DNA of 64,000 nt from Oryzias latipes (taxonomy: Eukaryota > Chordata > Actinopteri > Beloniformes > Adrianichthyidae). The notes under the pieces were generated by a model. It ran no database searches, had not been told where the DNA came from, and worked only from the letters and a program-made list of their open reading frames with translations. Positions 1 to 12,724 of this stretch are shown here, in pieces (within the stretch, counting starts at the first letter, position 1; the number at the start of each line of letters is the position of its first letter). The stretch is taken from assembly GCF_002234675.1 (NCBI RefSeq), contig NC_019873.2, forward strand, positions 12,468,735-12,532,734, written 5' to 3'. The position numbers and the translations under genes were made by a program.

Positions 1-350
1 AGTCTGATCTTACAGGCTTAACATATTCTGTCCATATAGATCAAGTAGCGTAAAAAACATCCAGCCTTATTTGTAATGAGAGTGATATTCTTTCCATTAT
101 ATAAATCCGTTGTTCCACATCAATCCAGTCCTCTGTCGTTGGTTGTTCAGGTTTAAGCCATTTTCTGGTTATTGCTTTCTTACTGGCTGCCAGCAGAATG
201 TAAAGCAGTTTCTTATTTTTGTTGTCTAGGCCATCAATTTTACTCAAATACAGACTTTCAAAGGACAAGGGGAAAACAATAGAAAATACATTTAGCAGAT
301 GTGAGGTCATCTTTCAGTAAGACACATGCATTCAAGATATTGAAAGGAAT
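1..350 (-). mobile_element. L1-type LINE, C-terminal end of ORF2 (fragment)
   Basis: The minus-strand frame 310-41 encodes 89 residues including LLYILLAASKKAITRKWLKP and IEQRIYIMERISLSL-like sequence. This is the typical C-terminal block of fish L1-clade ORF2 proteins, found after the reverse transcriptase. The rest of the element lies outside the window or is missing. Confidence 0.65.
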
Positions 351-1510
351 TTCTGATGGATTTTTTTTTAACTTATAACCACTCTTCTACCAAATCCTAC
401 AAATGTGCACAGAGCAGGTTTTGTTGTCACTGAGCGCAGTAATGGTCTGATGATCTACAGCAACCTAAATAGCTGGGAATCTCAGGAGCTTCAGAAACTT
501 CCTGCTTTGAAGTCAACTCAAAAACATCTGTCTGCTGACATTTACTGTCATAAAATACAGGATGAGTTGGGCTCAGAGGCAGATGACATCAATATTAGCT
601 GGTCTGAGTACAGTTTATAACAAACATCCAAACGTATCAGACTTACTGTACTCAATAGCTTTTCACTATAAGATGGCAGTTTTAGGTCTGAACAGTCCCA
701 CACTAGGAGCAGGAAGGGCACCTGGGAGGTTACAGCTCCTCAGGAGGTAACAAGTTCACAGACCCATGACCCTAAGCATCGTGGGAAACGGGGAAGCTGG
801 AATATGGGAAGCAGGAAGTGAGGTGGTGATGTCACACAGAAGCTGATCAGGTGACACGAGTGCAGGCAGTACATTATGGTCGCCTCACCCCCACCCCCCA
901 AACCATACACATCCTTCTAAGGAAATCCTCTCTTTCTACGGATGTGTGTGTTTGTCCAGTGGTTTACATGTTTCATGTGTGTCTGCAGTCTGTTCTGTTC
1001 AAAGATCAATAACAAGTTCTAATACAATATTCAAATGGAAAAAGTACTGCAAACTAATGAATTTGATTCTCATACAGTAAACGCACACACTGGGCCAAGA
1101 TGTCAATTATTAATTTGGGGGATCTTTTTTCTAGAAAATTGCAAAAGCAAAACAGGTGTGTGGAGTGAAATGTCATGTTTTTATTTAACACAACATGCAG
1201 CACCAATAACTTATGTAAGTGTAAATTTATGTAATATCAGCTTTTTGTGACATTTCTATTGCATATGAAGTGTCTATTCTGCCGGTAGCCTTTGTGACAG
1301 CTTTGACAGCATTCATGTTTTCATCATTTAGAAATGTTGCAGTAACACAGTAACACCCAGCATGTGTAACATTAATCAGGTTGTTAGATCTATAGCAAAT
1401 GTAACAATATCAGTTACATTAACATGTCTTTTCTGTATCTAAATAAAAAAGATTCTTGTTTTCTGTAACCTCTGTAATTTAGTTACAACTGAAGTCTAAC
1501 TTTTATAACC
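350..1510. other. no gene recognised
   Basis: AT-rich sequence with only short chance frames; no splice-supported exon, RNA gene or clear transposon end was seen. Confidence 0.5.
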
Positions 1511-1514
1511 CATT

Positions 1515-1800
1515 TTTCCGGGATATGGACACCGCCATTTGGAGCTAGACAAGGTCAGTAAGCAGTGATTGGTACAAGTTGGTCTGAATCAGTGTTTCTA
1601 TGGCAACTACTGTCTCCAATCAGGAGTGACCTTGTTTACAGTCCACACCCCTTCCACTGAAAGCGAGCTCAGGAGAATCTGTCAATTAAATGTTTTGATC
1701 ATTTTAGGTGAGGGCCACTGGGCACCACATGCTGTTATTGTGGCATCTGATTGGCCAATTTATAACATAAATAACTTGCAATAAAGGAATAATATTGTGA
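1515..1800 (+). repeat. dispersed repeat, copy 1 (second copy 32930-33135)
   Basis: Shares gcagtgattggtacaagttgg, the block ctcaggagaatctgtcaat, a shared gattggcca(a/g)tttata and a final AATAAAG with 32930-33135. The second copy lacks about 70 bp of the interior. The family is not identified. Confidence 0.6.
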
Positions 1801-2636
1801 AAAAGAGTTAGGATTAGCAAGAACATATTAAAAAGGTACCAGGGCAAAAATGGTTATTCTGATAAATAGAATGACTGAATAATAGTTGTTTGTTTCTCTA
1901 CAGAAGTCTATGGGATTTGGCTTTTCTGAGACACCAAGTACTTCCTGTTTGGAATCCCAGTCAGGTTGGAGTCACTCAGTACTGGTCTCTTATACAGTCA
2001 AGGGATGAGAGTTTAGTCACCCAAATCAGGATTTAGGATGGAAATAGACCCTCCCCAAAAACACACTCTTTTGTTTATTTGTTCAATTCACCCACCAGGG
2101 GCCAGACGTTCTGTTATAGTGTTCTAGAAATATCCCATGTTTTCATTTTTGCAGGTTATAAATACTGGTGTGGGGAGTGGTTGTATGTTGGAGCCAAACA
2201 AGAAGGTGGAAAGGAAGTAACAAGAATGGCTGCAGTCCTTTGGAGCTAAACATTATGAGTTGACCCTATTTAGCACAGATGACATGAAACTAACACAGGA
2301 GTCTGTCTTTTCAATTACCAGACTCTGTTTTCTTATAACAGTTTAGGATTAAACTGTTGTTTGTGAATCCATTACGTGAACATTTACTTCAACCTGCAGG
2401 AAGCTGCCAACAGAAAAAAAGTGTGCTTTACACGTTTGTGTTCACAATTTCAAAGAAGAGAAATATATAAAATTTTCATTTTTTAATTCATTTTCAAGAT
2501 CAAAAAGGTAGGTACTGCACCTGCCAAACATGAGTTCAATTATGTATGTCATTTTGTCCACAAACCCTCCTCCCTGAATAGCATGGAGTCTTTTGGAGTT
2601 ATGTTTCCTTAAAAACATGTTTTGAAAAAATGGTAA

Positions 2637-2841
2637 CCCTTGTGCTATCCTAGGCACTTTAACATTGGGAGTTGGGTCATTTAGACCCACTAGACAGTGC
2701 TCTGAACCTTTTGTCTTCAATGATTTGTGATCTTCACTGGTGTCCATGGATTACATGAAATCTTTCCACCTTTATCCACCTTTGTCATGGTAGGGAGAAC
2801 ACGTTAAAGTAAGGTTGGGGTCATCTAAGATGGCACAAGGG
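2637..2841 (+). mobile_element. piggyBac-like MITE, copy A
   Basis: A 205-bp element with inverted ends CCCTTGTGCTATCC / gatGGCACAAGGGG, flanked on both sides by GTAA, a one-base variant of the usual TTAA. About 85-90% alike by eye to the copies at 16614 and 58627. No ORF. Its right end abuts a SINE. Confidence 0.75.
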
Positions 2842-3125
2842 GTAATTACAGTCCCATTGGCTGTCACACACCTCAGTGTGTGAAATGTGTACTCAGCAGT
2901 TGACCCATCCTCTGGGGAAGTGGTGAGCTGCAGCCAGCCACAATCAGGAACCATTTGGTAGCTCAACCTACCAATCCAAACCCTTAATGCTAAGTGCTGG
3001 ACACTTAGCTTTAAGGGGAGGGAGGTATTGGGTCTCATTTTTGGTCTTTGGTATGACTCCGCCGTGAATTTAAACTCACAACCTTCCACTCTCAGGGTAG
3101 ACACTCTACCACACACGTGACGCAC
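2842..3125 (-). mobile_element. tRNA-derived SINE-like element
   Basis: Read on the minus strand it begins with a tRNA-like head (tgtggtagagtgtctaccctgagagtggaaggttgtgagttta, resembling A and B boxes). It continues with the spacer ...cacactgaggtgtgtgacagccaatgggactgtaatt seen in many fish SINEs. The adjoining MITE sits exactly at its 3' end. Confidence 0.55.
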
Positions 3126-3134
3126 GTTTAAGAA

Positions 3135-3665
3135 TCTGCGAAATGCGGGTTCTTGAACACATATTTAGCCAATGGTGTTCAAACTGAACACCATTTTTCT
3201 ACTGTTCCCCAGTGCATGTCTGCCACCTGCAGTTGGGAGAGGCTTAAATGTCAAAGCGGTGCAAATCTGGTGAATGATGGTCCAGGCTTTTTCTTTCATA
3301 GCTCTATTCCGATATATGAAAGATTTGGTGTCATAGAATTGCAGCCGGGCAAATACAACAAATATTAATTTCTCCTCCATGATCAATTTTCAAACGGTTG
3401 GCACTTCTCTGAATGAAAAGGAATGCCATCCATAAGTCACTACCAAATCCAAGTCCCTGATTAGTCCCTGATTTAACTTACAACGCACTTTCAGTGGCCA
3501 TGCACTTTGTGTGTACAGCCCGAAAATGTTCGTAGAAACCTGCGTGAACCTTGGAGCTTTGAACGTGGAAGCCTGAGATGAGCATTTTCTAGCATTTACA
3601 TAGACTTGTCACTGGAAGCGATCGCTTGAACATGGGTTGCCAAGGGTGTAAACGTAGCTTTCTAC
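3135..3665 (+). repeat. MITE-like dispersed repeat, copy 1 (see 21415-21975)
   Basis: Shares a long core with 21415-21975: tttcatagctctattccgatatatgaa, gcagccgggcaaa and tttctcctccatgatcaattttcaaacggttgg. The ends here are more degraded. Confidence 0.6.
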
Positions 3666-3955
3666 CTAGGTGCAAATTCTTACTGCAGGATAGGTAGCTC
3701 AGATCCAGCTCTGCTAATCTTCCATATCGAGGTGTCCTTGGGTAAGACACTGAACCCAACCTTTTGTTGTTATCTTCTTAGTGCCTTGCAAAGTCGCTCT
3801 TTTGCCAAGAAGGCAGCAAAGCCCAAAAGACAAGAGGGTGAAAAAACACCCTATAAGTAGACCTGACCTTTCTTGCGATAATCCCTCCATTGCCGGTTGT
3901 ACAGAGACACCCTCATATGTTGAGAGAATGAGTCACTGTATGTTTACAGGATGTA

Positions 3956-4101
3956 GGGGGGGGGGGGGGGGGGGGGGGTTTAGAAATAAGGTTCTATGGT
4001 AGCAACCCTCCCAATCCCTTCTTCAAGGTTGAGAAGATGCTGGACCTTAAACTTCCACGCTTTGTTAAATGGGCAGAGTGAGTCAGATCTGACCAATGAT
4101 G

Positions 4102-4135
<34 letters not shown>
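3956..4135. repeat. poly(G)23 and poly(C)31 pair
   Basis: A run of 23 G (3956-3978) is followed 126 bp later by a run of 31 C (4105-4135). No ORF or transposon end explains them. The two runs are complementary and could pair as a hairpin stem. Homopolymer lengths may be inexact in an assembly. Confidence 0.9.
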
Positions 4136-4136
<1 letters not shown>

Positions 4137-4521
4137 TTATTGTAATGGAAACAAGAAGCAACTTCATCAGAGGTACAGAGGTAAGTAATTACACAAATCA
4201 TGTCTGGAAAAGTTCAGCAGACAATCTAAGCCAGCAGAAGAAAAGCTATTGTTCATTTGGACAATCTGCAGGTCTGTGACAAAAAAAATGTAGAATATCA
4301 AATCTCAATCTCTCATTTCTCTGACCTCTCCTCAAATTAGGAGGCCGTCTGAATAGTAATAGTGGACTCAAATATGACCTCTTTCCAGTTCTCCACATAA
4401 AACATTTCCAGAAAAGTCTGACCACTTCACAAAGCTGTTGGACATGCAAAATGAAGGACGCAATACTGCAGCACAACCATTTCCTGTTAATAAATTTAAT
4501 GAGGCACAATTATCTGACACA

Positions 4522-4830
4522 TTAAGTTTTCTTCTTTACTGACTTCAATTTAGACTGAATCAGTTTGGATGAGGAATGAAACCCCACAAGAAGTCCAAAT
4601 GACTTGACAAAGCTCTCGAATACATCCTCCGAGTCATGTGTCACGACATCAATCTCTTGATCTTCATCTGAACTATAACCTGTAACACTTGCTGCCTTTG
4701 GCCCTTGTCTCTGTGGTTTTTGAATCAAAGCAGATATTTTCCCCAAACGTGGGTTCTGCCACTCTTTATGTAACCTAAATCTCCACCAGTCATCAGATGG
4801 TTCTGAGGTGCTGTTCTTCCATGTGTATTT
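4522..4830 (-). other. unidentified open frame
   Basis: The minus strand is open from about 4821 to 4522 (roughly 99 codons, the last 74 after an ATG), containing SDDWWRFRLHKEWQNPRLGK, an acidic YSSDEDQEIDVV stretch and a basic KLKSVKKKT end. The composition looks protein-like, but I recognise no family and no acceptor in the right frame. It could be a transposon-derived fragment. Confidence 0.2.
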
Positions 4831-5124
4831 GTTAGATTAGATTACCTGCAGGATGGATCTCGGTTCTTTGGGGTTCAGATAATCCAGAGTTCAAATGAGG
4901 GTTTTCAACTGCCAGAAAAAAACAACACATTGACAGACTGTGAACTTTCATTTCAAATTAAATCAAGAACAAAATGTCACTTTGATGTGAGATCAAAGCC
5001 AAAGGTTATGCAATTTATAGTTTATGCTACTTGTAAAAAATACATTTTACACACAGGTTTGTACATGTATCTCTGAATATATATGGTAATATATGTACTG
5101 TAATATTGTGTGTTTTTTGTTTTT

Positions 5125-5185
5125 AATGTTAAAGCGCTTCGAGCTGAGAAGCGTTTTTTTATAAATAAAGTTTGATTTGATATAT
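5125..5185 (+). repeat. LINE/SINE 3' tail fragment
   Basis: The sequence aaagcgcttcgagctgag...ataaataaagtttgatttga resembles the 3' tails of fish L2-like LINEs and the SINEs that share them. Confidence 0.45.
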
Positions 5186-6389
5186 TTTATAAACATAGCA
5201 TAACCTATGAATGCAGCATTATTTATAAATAAATAAGGTAATCACATTTATGTTCATAGGACGATTTATCTTTAACGTAATCCAAAAAAATCCGATGGCC
5301 AGAATGAAGCCTCAAGTTGGGCTAAAGCATTGACCAGGGTTTGCTCCACCCACTTCAACCACATGTCAAAAAGGTTGATCGAGTGGGACAAAATAAAATG
5401 AGAGTTTTGCTAAATTCAGTCATGGGCCAACTCACTTTCCAATCAAAAAACATAACATTAAAATAATAATAATTTGAGCTCCAACAAAATCATAAACAGT
5501 TTGGTTTCAATCTTAGATATGCACCTTAAAAATAAACTTGAATAAAACAGCTAAACTCCATCAAGTTTGGCCATTTAATGTTGAAATACTTGAGTGTAAC
5601 TTGATTGCCCCCGTTGATAACCTGGTGAATGACCTTCACTCCAATTACATACGTTTTTAAACCACCATCAAGCACGAAGTGTTTTCCCCTTGGATTTTAC
5701 TGGACTGTCAGTGAACTCGTCCTATCATTGGAATGTAGGAGGTGTGAGCATGAAGAAGGTGGGTGGTTTGGGACAACAGTGTATTTTTGACATAAAAAAG
5801 GAGGAAGCAAAGGGAGGTGCAATACTAATCAGCCCTCAGAGCTGGAGGAGAGGGTGAAAGATCAAGCAGCTGACCCACCTGTGATGCTGCAGTTCTCTCC
5901 CTTAAATCCTGGACAGCAGTGCCACCTCAGTGCGCTGACCGTTCTCCGCTTTTGCCGGTGGATCTGCTGCTTCCCTAGCCTGTCCCTGCACACACATGCA
6001 CACACACCAATAAAAGAAAACACACGTGTAAACACCTGAACCCGGCGGCAGGAGCTCTCTACTCTAACTTTTTTTCAGGTATTGTATCACTCCTTTCTTC
6101 TTTTTTTAGCTCTTTTTTGAAATTGAAAATTTAATTTTTTTCCAGAGCTCTGAATTCTCTAGACCTGAGGTTCACCTGGGAATCAGAAGGTCAGAGCTGT
6201 CAACTGATGGTGTTTGCTCAGGTGCAGGCTGACCTGACTCTGGATCTGCTGTCAGAACTAATCTGCATCAAGCTGTCCTTCTTCACCCGGAGACGACCCC
6301 CAACCGCATTGATCCACTGATGGTTTCTGTTATTAGACGGATCCTTGAGCAAGAGGAAAGCAGCTTTGGCTTTCTCATTAGAACATCTG

Positions 6390-6670
6390 CTGCTCTGGAC
6401 TCTCAAATAAAGCATTCACATCTACCTTGTTTGGGAGGTTGATGAAGGTCAAGTCCTTTTTTTCAGAAAAAACCGTACCTGACTTCCAGGACCTGAGCGT
6501 TTCCCTGAGGTCCACTTCACTCATCACGAACATCACAAACTGTCTTTTCCTTATTTTTCCCTCTTCAACCTTATTTTAAAAATAAAATTCAGGAATAACA
6601 AAGCCTTTTTGAAGGCTCTAGAAACAGATGTGAAGAGTGGAACCAGCTTGACACTAAAAGTAAACTGTCC
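6390..6670 (-). repeat. diverged duplicated segment, copy A
   Basis: Aligns by eye with 7680-7975: tggactctcaaataaagc, gttgatgaaggtc, gaggtccactt...catca, and ctagaaacagatgtgaagagtggaacc, all in the same order and spacing. On the minus strand it reads FVMFVMSEVDLRETLRSWKS in a short open stretch. Confidence 0.55.
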
Positions 6671-7679
6671 TTTCATTGATGTTTTCCGACACATACTAGT
6701 GTTTGAATGATGGGATGGCAATGTTGCTTTCCTTAGAGTTTAAACGGCTTGAATTGCAGGTCATTAGATGTCCTGCTTTACCAGAATGCAGTAATGCTTT
6801 TAAAAGACAATGAACAAAGATTAGCTGATCCTTCCTGAAACCTTTGGACCACCCCCCAGAAAACTCCATCAAGGGAAAACCGACAATGTCAGCACCATAT
6901 TTTAACATTTGACTAGAGCATCATAAGAATATCAGTTGTATATCTGCAAATGGAAATAATTATCAGCTGACATTTCATCGTTTTCACATTTTAGCAGAAA
7001 CTGTGTCTTTACTTCCTAAATGCTCATGATGCAATCTCCCCCATCCAATCAGGGCGTATATTTGACTCTGCCTCAGCAGGAAGCTCCACCTCCAGAATTA
7101 TTATGTTAAATTTAAAAAAACAATTCGGACTAAGCCAAAGCAAGACTAAACTCCTAGTCCTATTGGATGTGTGGTAATTTAATTACAAGTCATAAATTGA
7201 ACATTGTTTATCATATAAACCTGTCTGCAGTTCCTATGGTAACAACTGGCATAAGATTTGATTTTCTGTTCCCATTTTTTTATCTAGTGTTCAGTAAAGC
7301 TTTTTTTTAGCTAATGCAGAATGTAAAACTCACAGGGGTGATAGAAGTTGTAGATATGCAAGCTGGAAATTCCCAGAGAGAGCAGGTACTCACATGAGCT
7401 GCTGACAGCCTTTAGATGAACACAGAGACCTGACGCATTTCTCTGTTCCACCAACCTCCACCACGCGCTCGTGGACAAATGCACACCAGTTCCTACGAAC
7501 ACAGGCAGAAACACACACAAAGTGAGGTCAGAGGTGTTCAGGGTGGCTCAGCTGTCCTGTAAATGATTTTATTATTAGGAGTGTCTTTAAAACGTTTTGT
7601 GAGATTTTAGGTCATATTATAGTACAGGGTTGGACAGCACTGGTCAGTATTGTAAATGACCCAGGCTCTCTAAACACTT

Positions 7680-7975
7680 GCAGTTCCAGACTCTCAAATG
7701 AAGCTTTCATGTAATTATTTTGTTTAAAAAAAAAAAAAAGTTTGATGAAGGTCTTTTTCTGTGGGAAAATCCCCACTGACCTGCCGGATCCGAACCTTCT
7801 CATGAGGTCCACTTTGCTCCTCAGAAACATCACCAGCTTCATCTTTTTTGTTTTTTCTCCCTGAGCTCTCTAAAAACAGTAGATGGTTCAGGGAGGACAA
7901 AGAAGGTTTGTAAGAATCCAGAAACAGATTTAAAGAAGGGAACCATCTCACAACCTTACAACCATCCAACAGCCA
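7680..7975 (-). repeat. diverged duplicated segment, copy B
   Basis: Second copy of the segment at 6390-6670. The minus strand reads KLVMFLRSKVDLMRRFGSGR followed by a good donor (GGCAG|gtcagtg), so it looks like an exon or the remnant of one. No gene could be assembled. Confidence 0.55.
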
Positions 7976-8425
7976 GAGTCAGACTCTTTCTTTGTTAGGC
8001 CAGAACAGTTACCTTAGTTCATGCTTCTATTTTAGCTTGCTTACTAAAATGCTCTTTTCTTTGTTTTCCTGTCCATTAACAAACTCCGAACTCAGCTGCT
8101 CCTGATCGGGAGGAGAGCTCACATTACTCCAGTCCTGAGGGCTTTGTGTCGGCTGCCTGTGGGCTTCAGAATTCATTTTAGGATTTGTTTTTAATCTCTT
8201 GATGCTTTCAGCCCTTCCTATCTTTCAGATTATTTTTTAATCCTACAGACTCTCCAGAACCCTCAGGTGGTGATGATTTTAATGACTCTTCCATATCATT
8301 TCATTTCATTCTACAATTAATTTTTTCATTGGTTTTATGCAGTTTCTTTATTTTGTATGAATGTGTTGACATCTTATTGGACTTCAGTTTGTGTGAGGCA
8401 GTTTGCGTTGTGAATGTTTACATTA

Positions 8426-9389
8426 CAGTTTTTCTCAGTCGCTTTAGTACAATTCTCAGATCAGAATGAAATTCCCGAAACTATTTGTTCAATCTTCACA
8501 TCATGATGTCACTTGTGCACATCACATAAGCAGTTTCTCACTTCTTTGAACAAGTTGCAATTGCTTTGGTACATCCATGCAAATGATTATGTACAATTCT
8601 CTGCTCTTTGATACATTATCAATTGTTTATGTCATGTTGATCAAAATGTATTATATAGTTCACTGTGCAATAGTCTTACTCCTCAAAACACCTAGTCATT
8701 AGTTCATCGTATAAGTCATTAACTGCAAAATGGTTGACCAAGTTGTCATAATGTGACAAACATATTTCGCTGCATTGCAAGAGAGGATATTCGCTGTGAT
8801 GTGGATGAGAATTTGTGGCCTAACATACAGGAACGACAAGAGGTGTAGGAAGACCACACCAATTCCTACAGCACTGCCTGTACTGTTGGACAGAATATTG
8901 TCCTATCTTTTTTTTCCCTTTGTGTTACTGTTTGCAGTGGGTTTTTTCTATGTTGGTATGACATGGTCTGTCAACAAATTACAATATGAACAATAAAAGT
9001 GTAAATGTGAATCTTGTCCAGTCTCTTGCAACGAAACAAAAAAAGTGTAACTTACATTTTACAATAATTGCCATCCAAACTTTAGCCATAGTTTACATCA
9101 GAACCTCCCTCTAAAGTACACAGTTATATTGACAACATGACTAAGTAATTTGACTGCCTTGTTCGTAGACAATGACACAAGGACTTGACATTCTGATGGC
9201 ACTGACATGTTCAATGACATAAAGACTTAGTTTTGAGAGATGAACTAAAGATTTTGAGCAAGTTACAGGCTTTTGTAAGAAATCCATAGTGTTTTGCTGT
9301 TTGTACAAATTGTTTTGAGAAATGCACGCACGTATTTGCAAACTTCAATTCTGATCTGAGAATTGTTCTAAAGCGACTGAGAAAAACTG
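8426..9389 (+). mobile_element. 964-bp TIR DNA transposon, copy 1, TA-flanked
   Basis: Perfect inverted ends CAGTTTTTCTCAGTCGCTTT / AAAGCGACTGAGAAAAACTG, with TA on each side, as expected for the IS630-Tc1-mariner group or a related TA-targeting family. It carries two short frames in opposite orientation: 8775-8996 plus (73 aa, Arg-rich then hydrophobic, TALPVLLDRILSYLFFPFVLL) and 9341-9141 minus (66 aa). Neither looks like a DDE transposase, so the element is probably non-autonomous. A near-identical copy lies inverted at 29663-30632. Confidence 0.85.
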
Positions 9390-10184
9390 TAAAATATTAT
9401 ATTGATAAAAAGCTGATTGATTAACAGAAGCTGGAAATCACAACAGATTAATGAGAAACATTTCACGTGAGACAGACTTTCTTTTAAAAAATACATCGCT
9501 ATTATGGCAAATTGCAGCTTTTTTTTTTTTGCAATTCAAAAACTTTCTCGACATCCATGATGCATTTTCTCTAAACCGTCTTTTCATCAGTGAAATGTTG
9601 GATGTGAAATATATCATTTAAAGTGGAATAAGCAGACGTTTTGGCAACATTCAGTTTCTGCAATGCAGCCCCTTGTGTTGTGTTCACTGTGCTACGTGTA
9701 GTTTGTGTGTCGTTTATCAGAGCACTTCCTGTCGGTTCAGTTTGTTGATCTTTACCCATAATTACACAACCACCCGCCCTCCCCTCTTGAGTGACTTCAC
9801 ATTCTTGTGAGTTATTTGGAGTTCGGGGTGGTGGGGGTTTGAGAGTCATCAGATGTTCTGCTGACTATGAAATAAGTTACGGGCGCTCTTCTGTTCTGAA
9901 AAGAGAAGGAATAAAGTAAGTTCTTTCTTGATGGGCTGCAGATCTGCTCAGATGAAGACCCCCATCAAACCTTGGCGTGCGGCTTCAGCACCACAACCCT
10001 CCATCAATGAGTTGAAAATGTGATGCAGAGCAGCACAAGAAAACTTCTGAATCAGACAAAGACTCATCTTCTGTCTTGATGGATCTTCCTGGATTGCCTT
10101 AAATCTCCAGAAGTCTACATAATTTTTATCATTTTGTATCCTAAAAGGAAAAATGTCTAATTTGAAATCAGGAACCAGGTGAAG

Positions 10185-10440
10185 TCAGGAGGAGTCTAGA
10201 AACCTCAGGGAAAGGTACGAAGTTTCAGCACAGACCAGGAAGAGCAATGATGAAGATAAAGTAGAGGGACAGATGATTGGAAGTTATTGTCTGGACTCCA
10301 AATAAAACAGTTGCTTCCCGTTTCATCATTTCCTGCACAGTCAGCACTGCCCTCCTTCAGAGGAAGTTACGTCCACTTCCAGAAATTTCCTGAAGCCCTT
10401 CCTGAGGTCACAGCAGAAACCCCTGAAATGAACTTCACCA
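10185..10440 (-). repeat. diverged duplicated segment, copy C (weak)
   Basis: Shares the ctggactccaaataaaaca block, a cttcctgaggtca block and tctagaaacctcaggg-like sequence with copies A and B, but is more diverged and contains a gap. Confidence 0.35.
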
Positions 10441-11856
10441 ACAATTTTAAGGTTTTGCTTGTGTAAAAATGTTCAAATAAAACATTTTTATAGAGATTAA
10501 AAGAAACATAACCTTGAAATATCTTCAGAGGTTCAGGAATTTCTTTCAATCAAATAATAATAATATTCTGTCAATAAAGTGATCTGATCAGTCACAATAG
10601 CTCTGCTCTTAGGTTGAAGTTTCCTCTGCATCGTGTTTCTCACCCTGTTTGTCAGAACTGAAAGCAGCTGCTGCAAACCACAGATAAACGTTGACTGGAG
10701 GAGATCAAAAGTCCTGGATCTCCTCTGGTGTTCAGTTGTAGGTTCTTGACTTCAGGTATGTCTACCTGAAGACCAGGCTTAGTGAACTTCTGTCATGTTT
10801 GCTAATCTGCTGAACGACTTTGTATCACGGAGGTTTAGAGGAAGGTTGTTGGAAACATAAACTGCGAACAAGAACATCCCAACACCAGCCTTCAGTTTCA
10901 GGGGTCATGTCAGACGAAGCTCTGGGCATCTAGTGCTCTGAGCACTAGGATCTTCCTCAAAAAATTATGGTTCCTCTTTTTCAAAACAATGTTCTTATTG
11001 TAGTGGCACAAATATTACTTTATAGTTCTCCTTCACCTCAGAGAAACTGCAGATGAACAAAGAAGGAACCACAGATTTTCTGATGATGAAGACGTGTTCA
11101 GGGATCATCTCCTCCTCCTCCTCTCAGACTTTATATTTGTTTCTGTTTGTTCAGATTTATCCAAGAATCCTTTCTGGGATTACTGGGTGGAACTTCCCAA
11201 AGCGGTCAACAACCTAAAATTCCCAGCATGCATTTGGGAGGTCCTGTTTGGATTAGATTTGGTTTTGACTTAGTTTTCGGTTAAAGGAGATTGAGGCCTT
11301 TGATCCTCCTGTGTCAGATGTCCTCTTCACTTCAAAGCTGTTCATTCTTCATTTTTCAGCTTATTTGAATTTGTTTCCGTTTTTTTTTTTTTTTTGGTTT
11401 ATTTCTGTTACTTTTTGTGATTGTTTAATTGTTCACTGCTATACTTTCTAATGTTTTTTTTCTGAATCTGATGAAAAATCATACTTTCCAATCTTCCTGT
11501 CCCCGGTGTGTTTTTCAGTGTTTCAATCTCCTTCTTGCCTTCATCTATGAAAATGATTGTCTATGCCAGAAACTTCCTCTTTGGTCCTTTGAATCTTTCG
11601 ATTTTGTTTTGTAATTTTCTTCAACACAAACTAATTTTAAGCTCGTACAAACAAAAACTGGGAACATCTCATTTACAACAGCTTTGTTGTGGTTGATTTT
11701 ACAGTAAACCTAAGAGGCAACTCTTACCCTAAAATACTTTTTCTTTTTTTCAGTTTTACACAAAATTGTATTCTGTTAGCTATACAAAAACAGTACAGTT
11801 ACCATTGTCAATAAAGGACTGAGCTAAGACTGAAAGGTGGGCATGAGGGATATTTC

Positions 11857-12340
11857 AATGGTCCTTTGCTATAGTGACAAAACCTCTAATCATTTGGCTT
11901 GCAGTGCCTATACAATGCCAAAGGGACGAAGTATTTTTGGGGCACTGATTGTTTAAATGAGAAGGAAATTTAGTTTTGACACATGAGTCAATTGTTTTGG
12001 GAGAGATATGAGCTTTTGCTGGCGAACTATGGTGTTGTGCTGAACCATCCACATTATTTTGGCAAAAGCACCAAGAGTGTTGAGAACGTCCGGTCTGCTT
12101 CAAGAAATGAGCCAAAGCAATTGAGAAGGATCTTTGCCATTTTTGTGGCACTGACTCTTTACAAGGGAAAGGAATTTAGCTTTGAAGCATGAGTCAACAG
12201 TTTTGGAAGATATATTAGAGTTTGCAAGTGAGCTATAGTGTTGTGCTGAACTGTAAGACTGTTTTGCCAAATGATCTTAGAATTTTCAGAATGTAATTTC
12301 TGTTTCAAGAAATGAGCCAAACCAATGGAGAAAAACTGTT
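11857..12340 (+). mobile_element. MITE-like element with internal duplication
   Basis: Two diverged units of about 230 bp in tandem, each running from caatgg/caattgagaaggatctttgcc-like sequence to ttcaagaaatgagccaaa. The last unit ends ccaatggagaaaaactgtt, the same end as the element at 44101-44672. Confidence 0.6.
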
Positions 12341-12724
12341 ATATAGTCTTCCTTCACAAGGGGAGCAAACAGGCTAAATACAGACACTTCCTTCCTTGGC
12401 ACCAATGTTCCTTATGTGCTTCAGTTTTGCTGTCAGACCTTTCAGTTCTGGATCCTGAAAACCTCTCCCTCTCCGAAGCGCACAGCATCTTCTTATTGTA
12501 AATGTTTAAATTCTGTTTCTCCTGGTGGAGACAAATGCACCCAGGACAGAACTAACGACTGAAGCAGACCAAACTGCTGAAAAGAATCGTGCGCCTCCAA
12601 CATCTGCTCATTTGTGGACATTATTGCCCGAAACAAGTTCTGACTAGGACAGGAAAACAGCTGGTAACTACCTAGTCAGATGTAAATGCATTTGTCATTA
12701 AGTAAAACCGAATCAGGATTCAGG

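Noticed and set aside
9571..9849. 92-codon minus-strand frame
   Set aside because: No family match, no acceptor/donor in phase with the 13996-14201 exon; kept as unknown non-coding.
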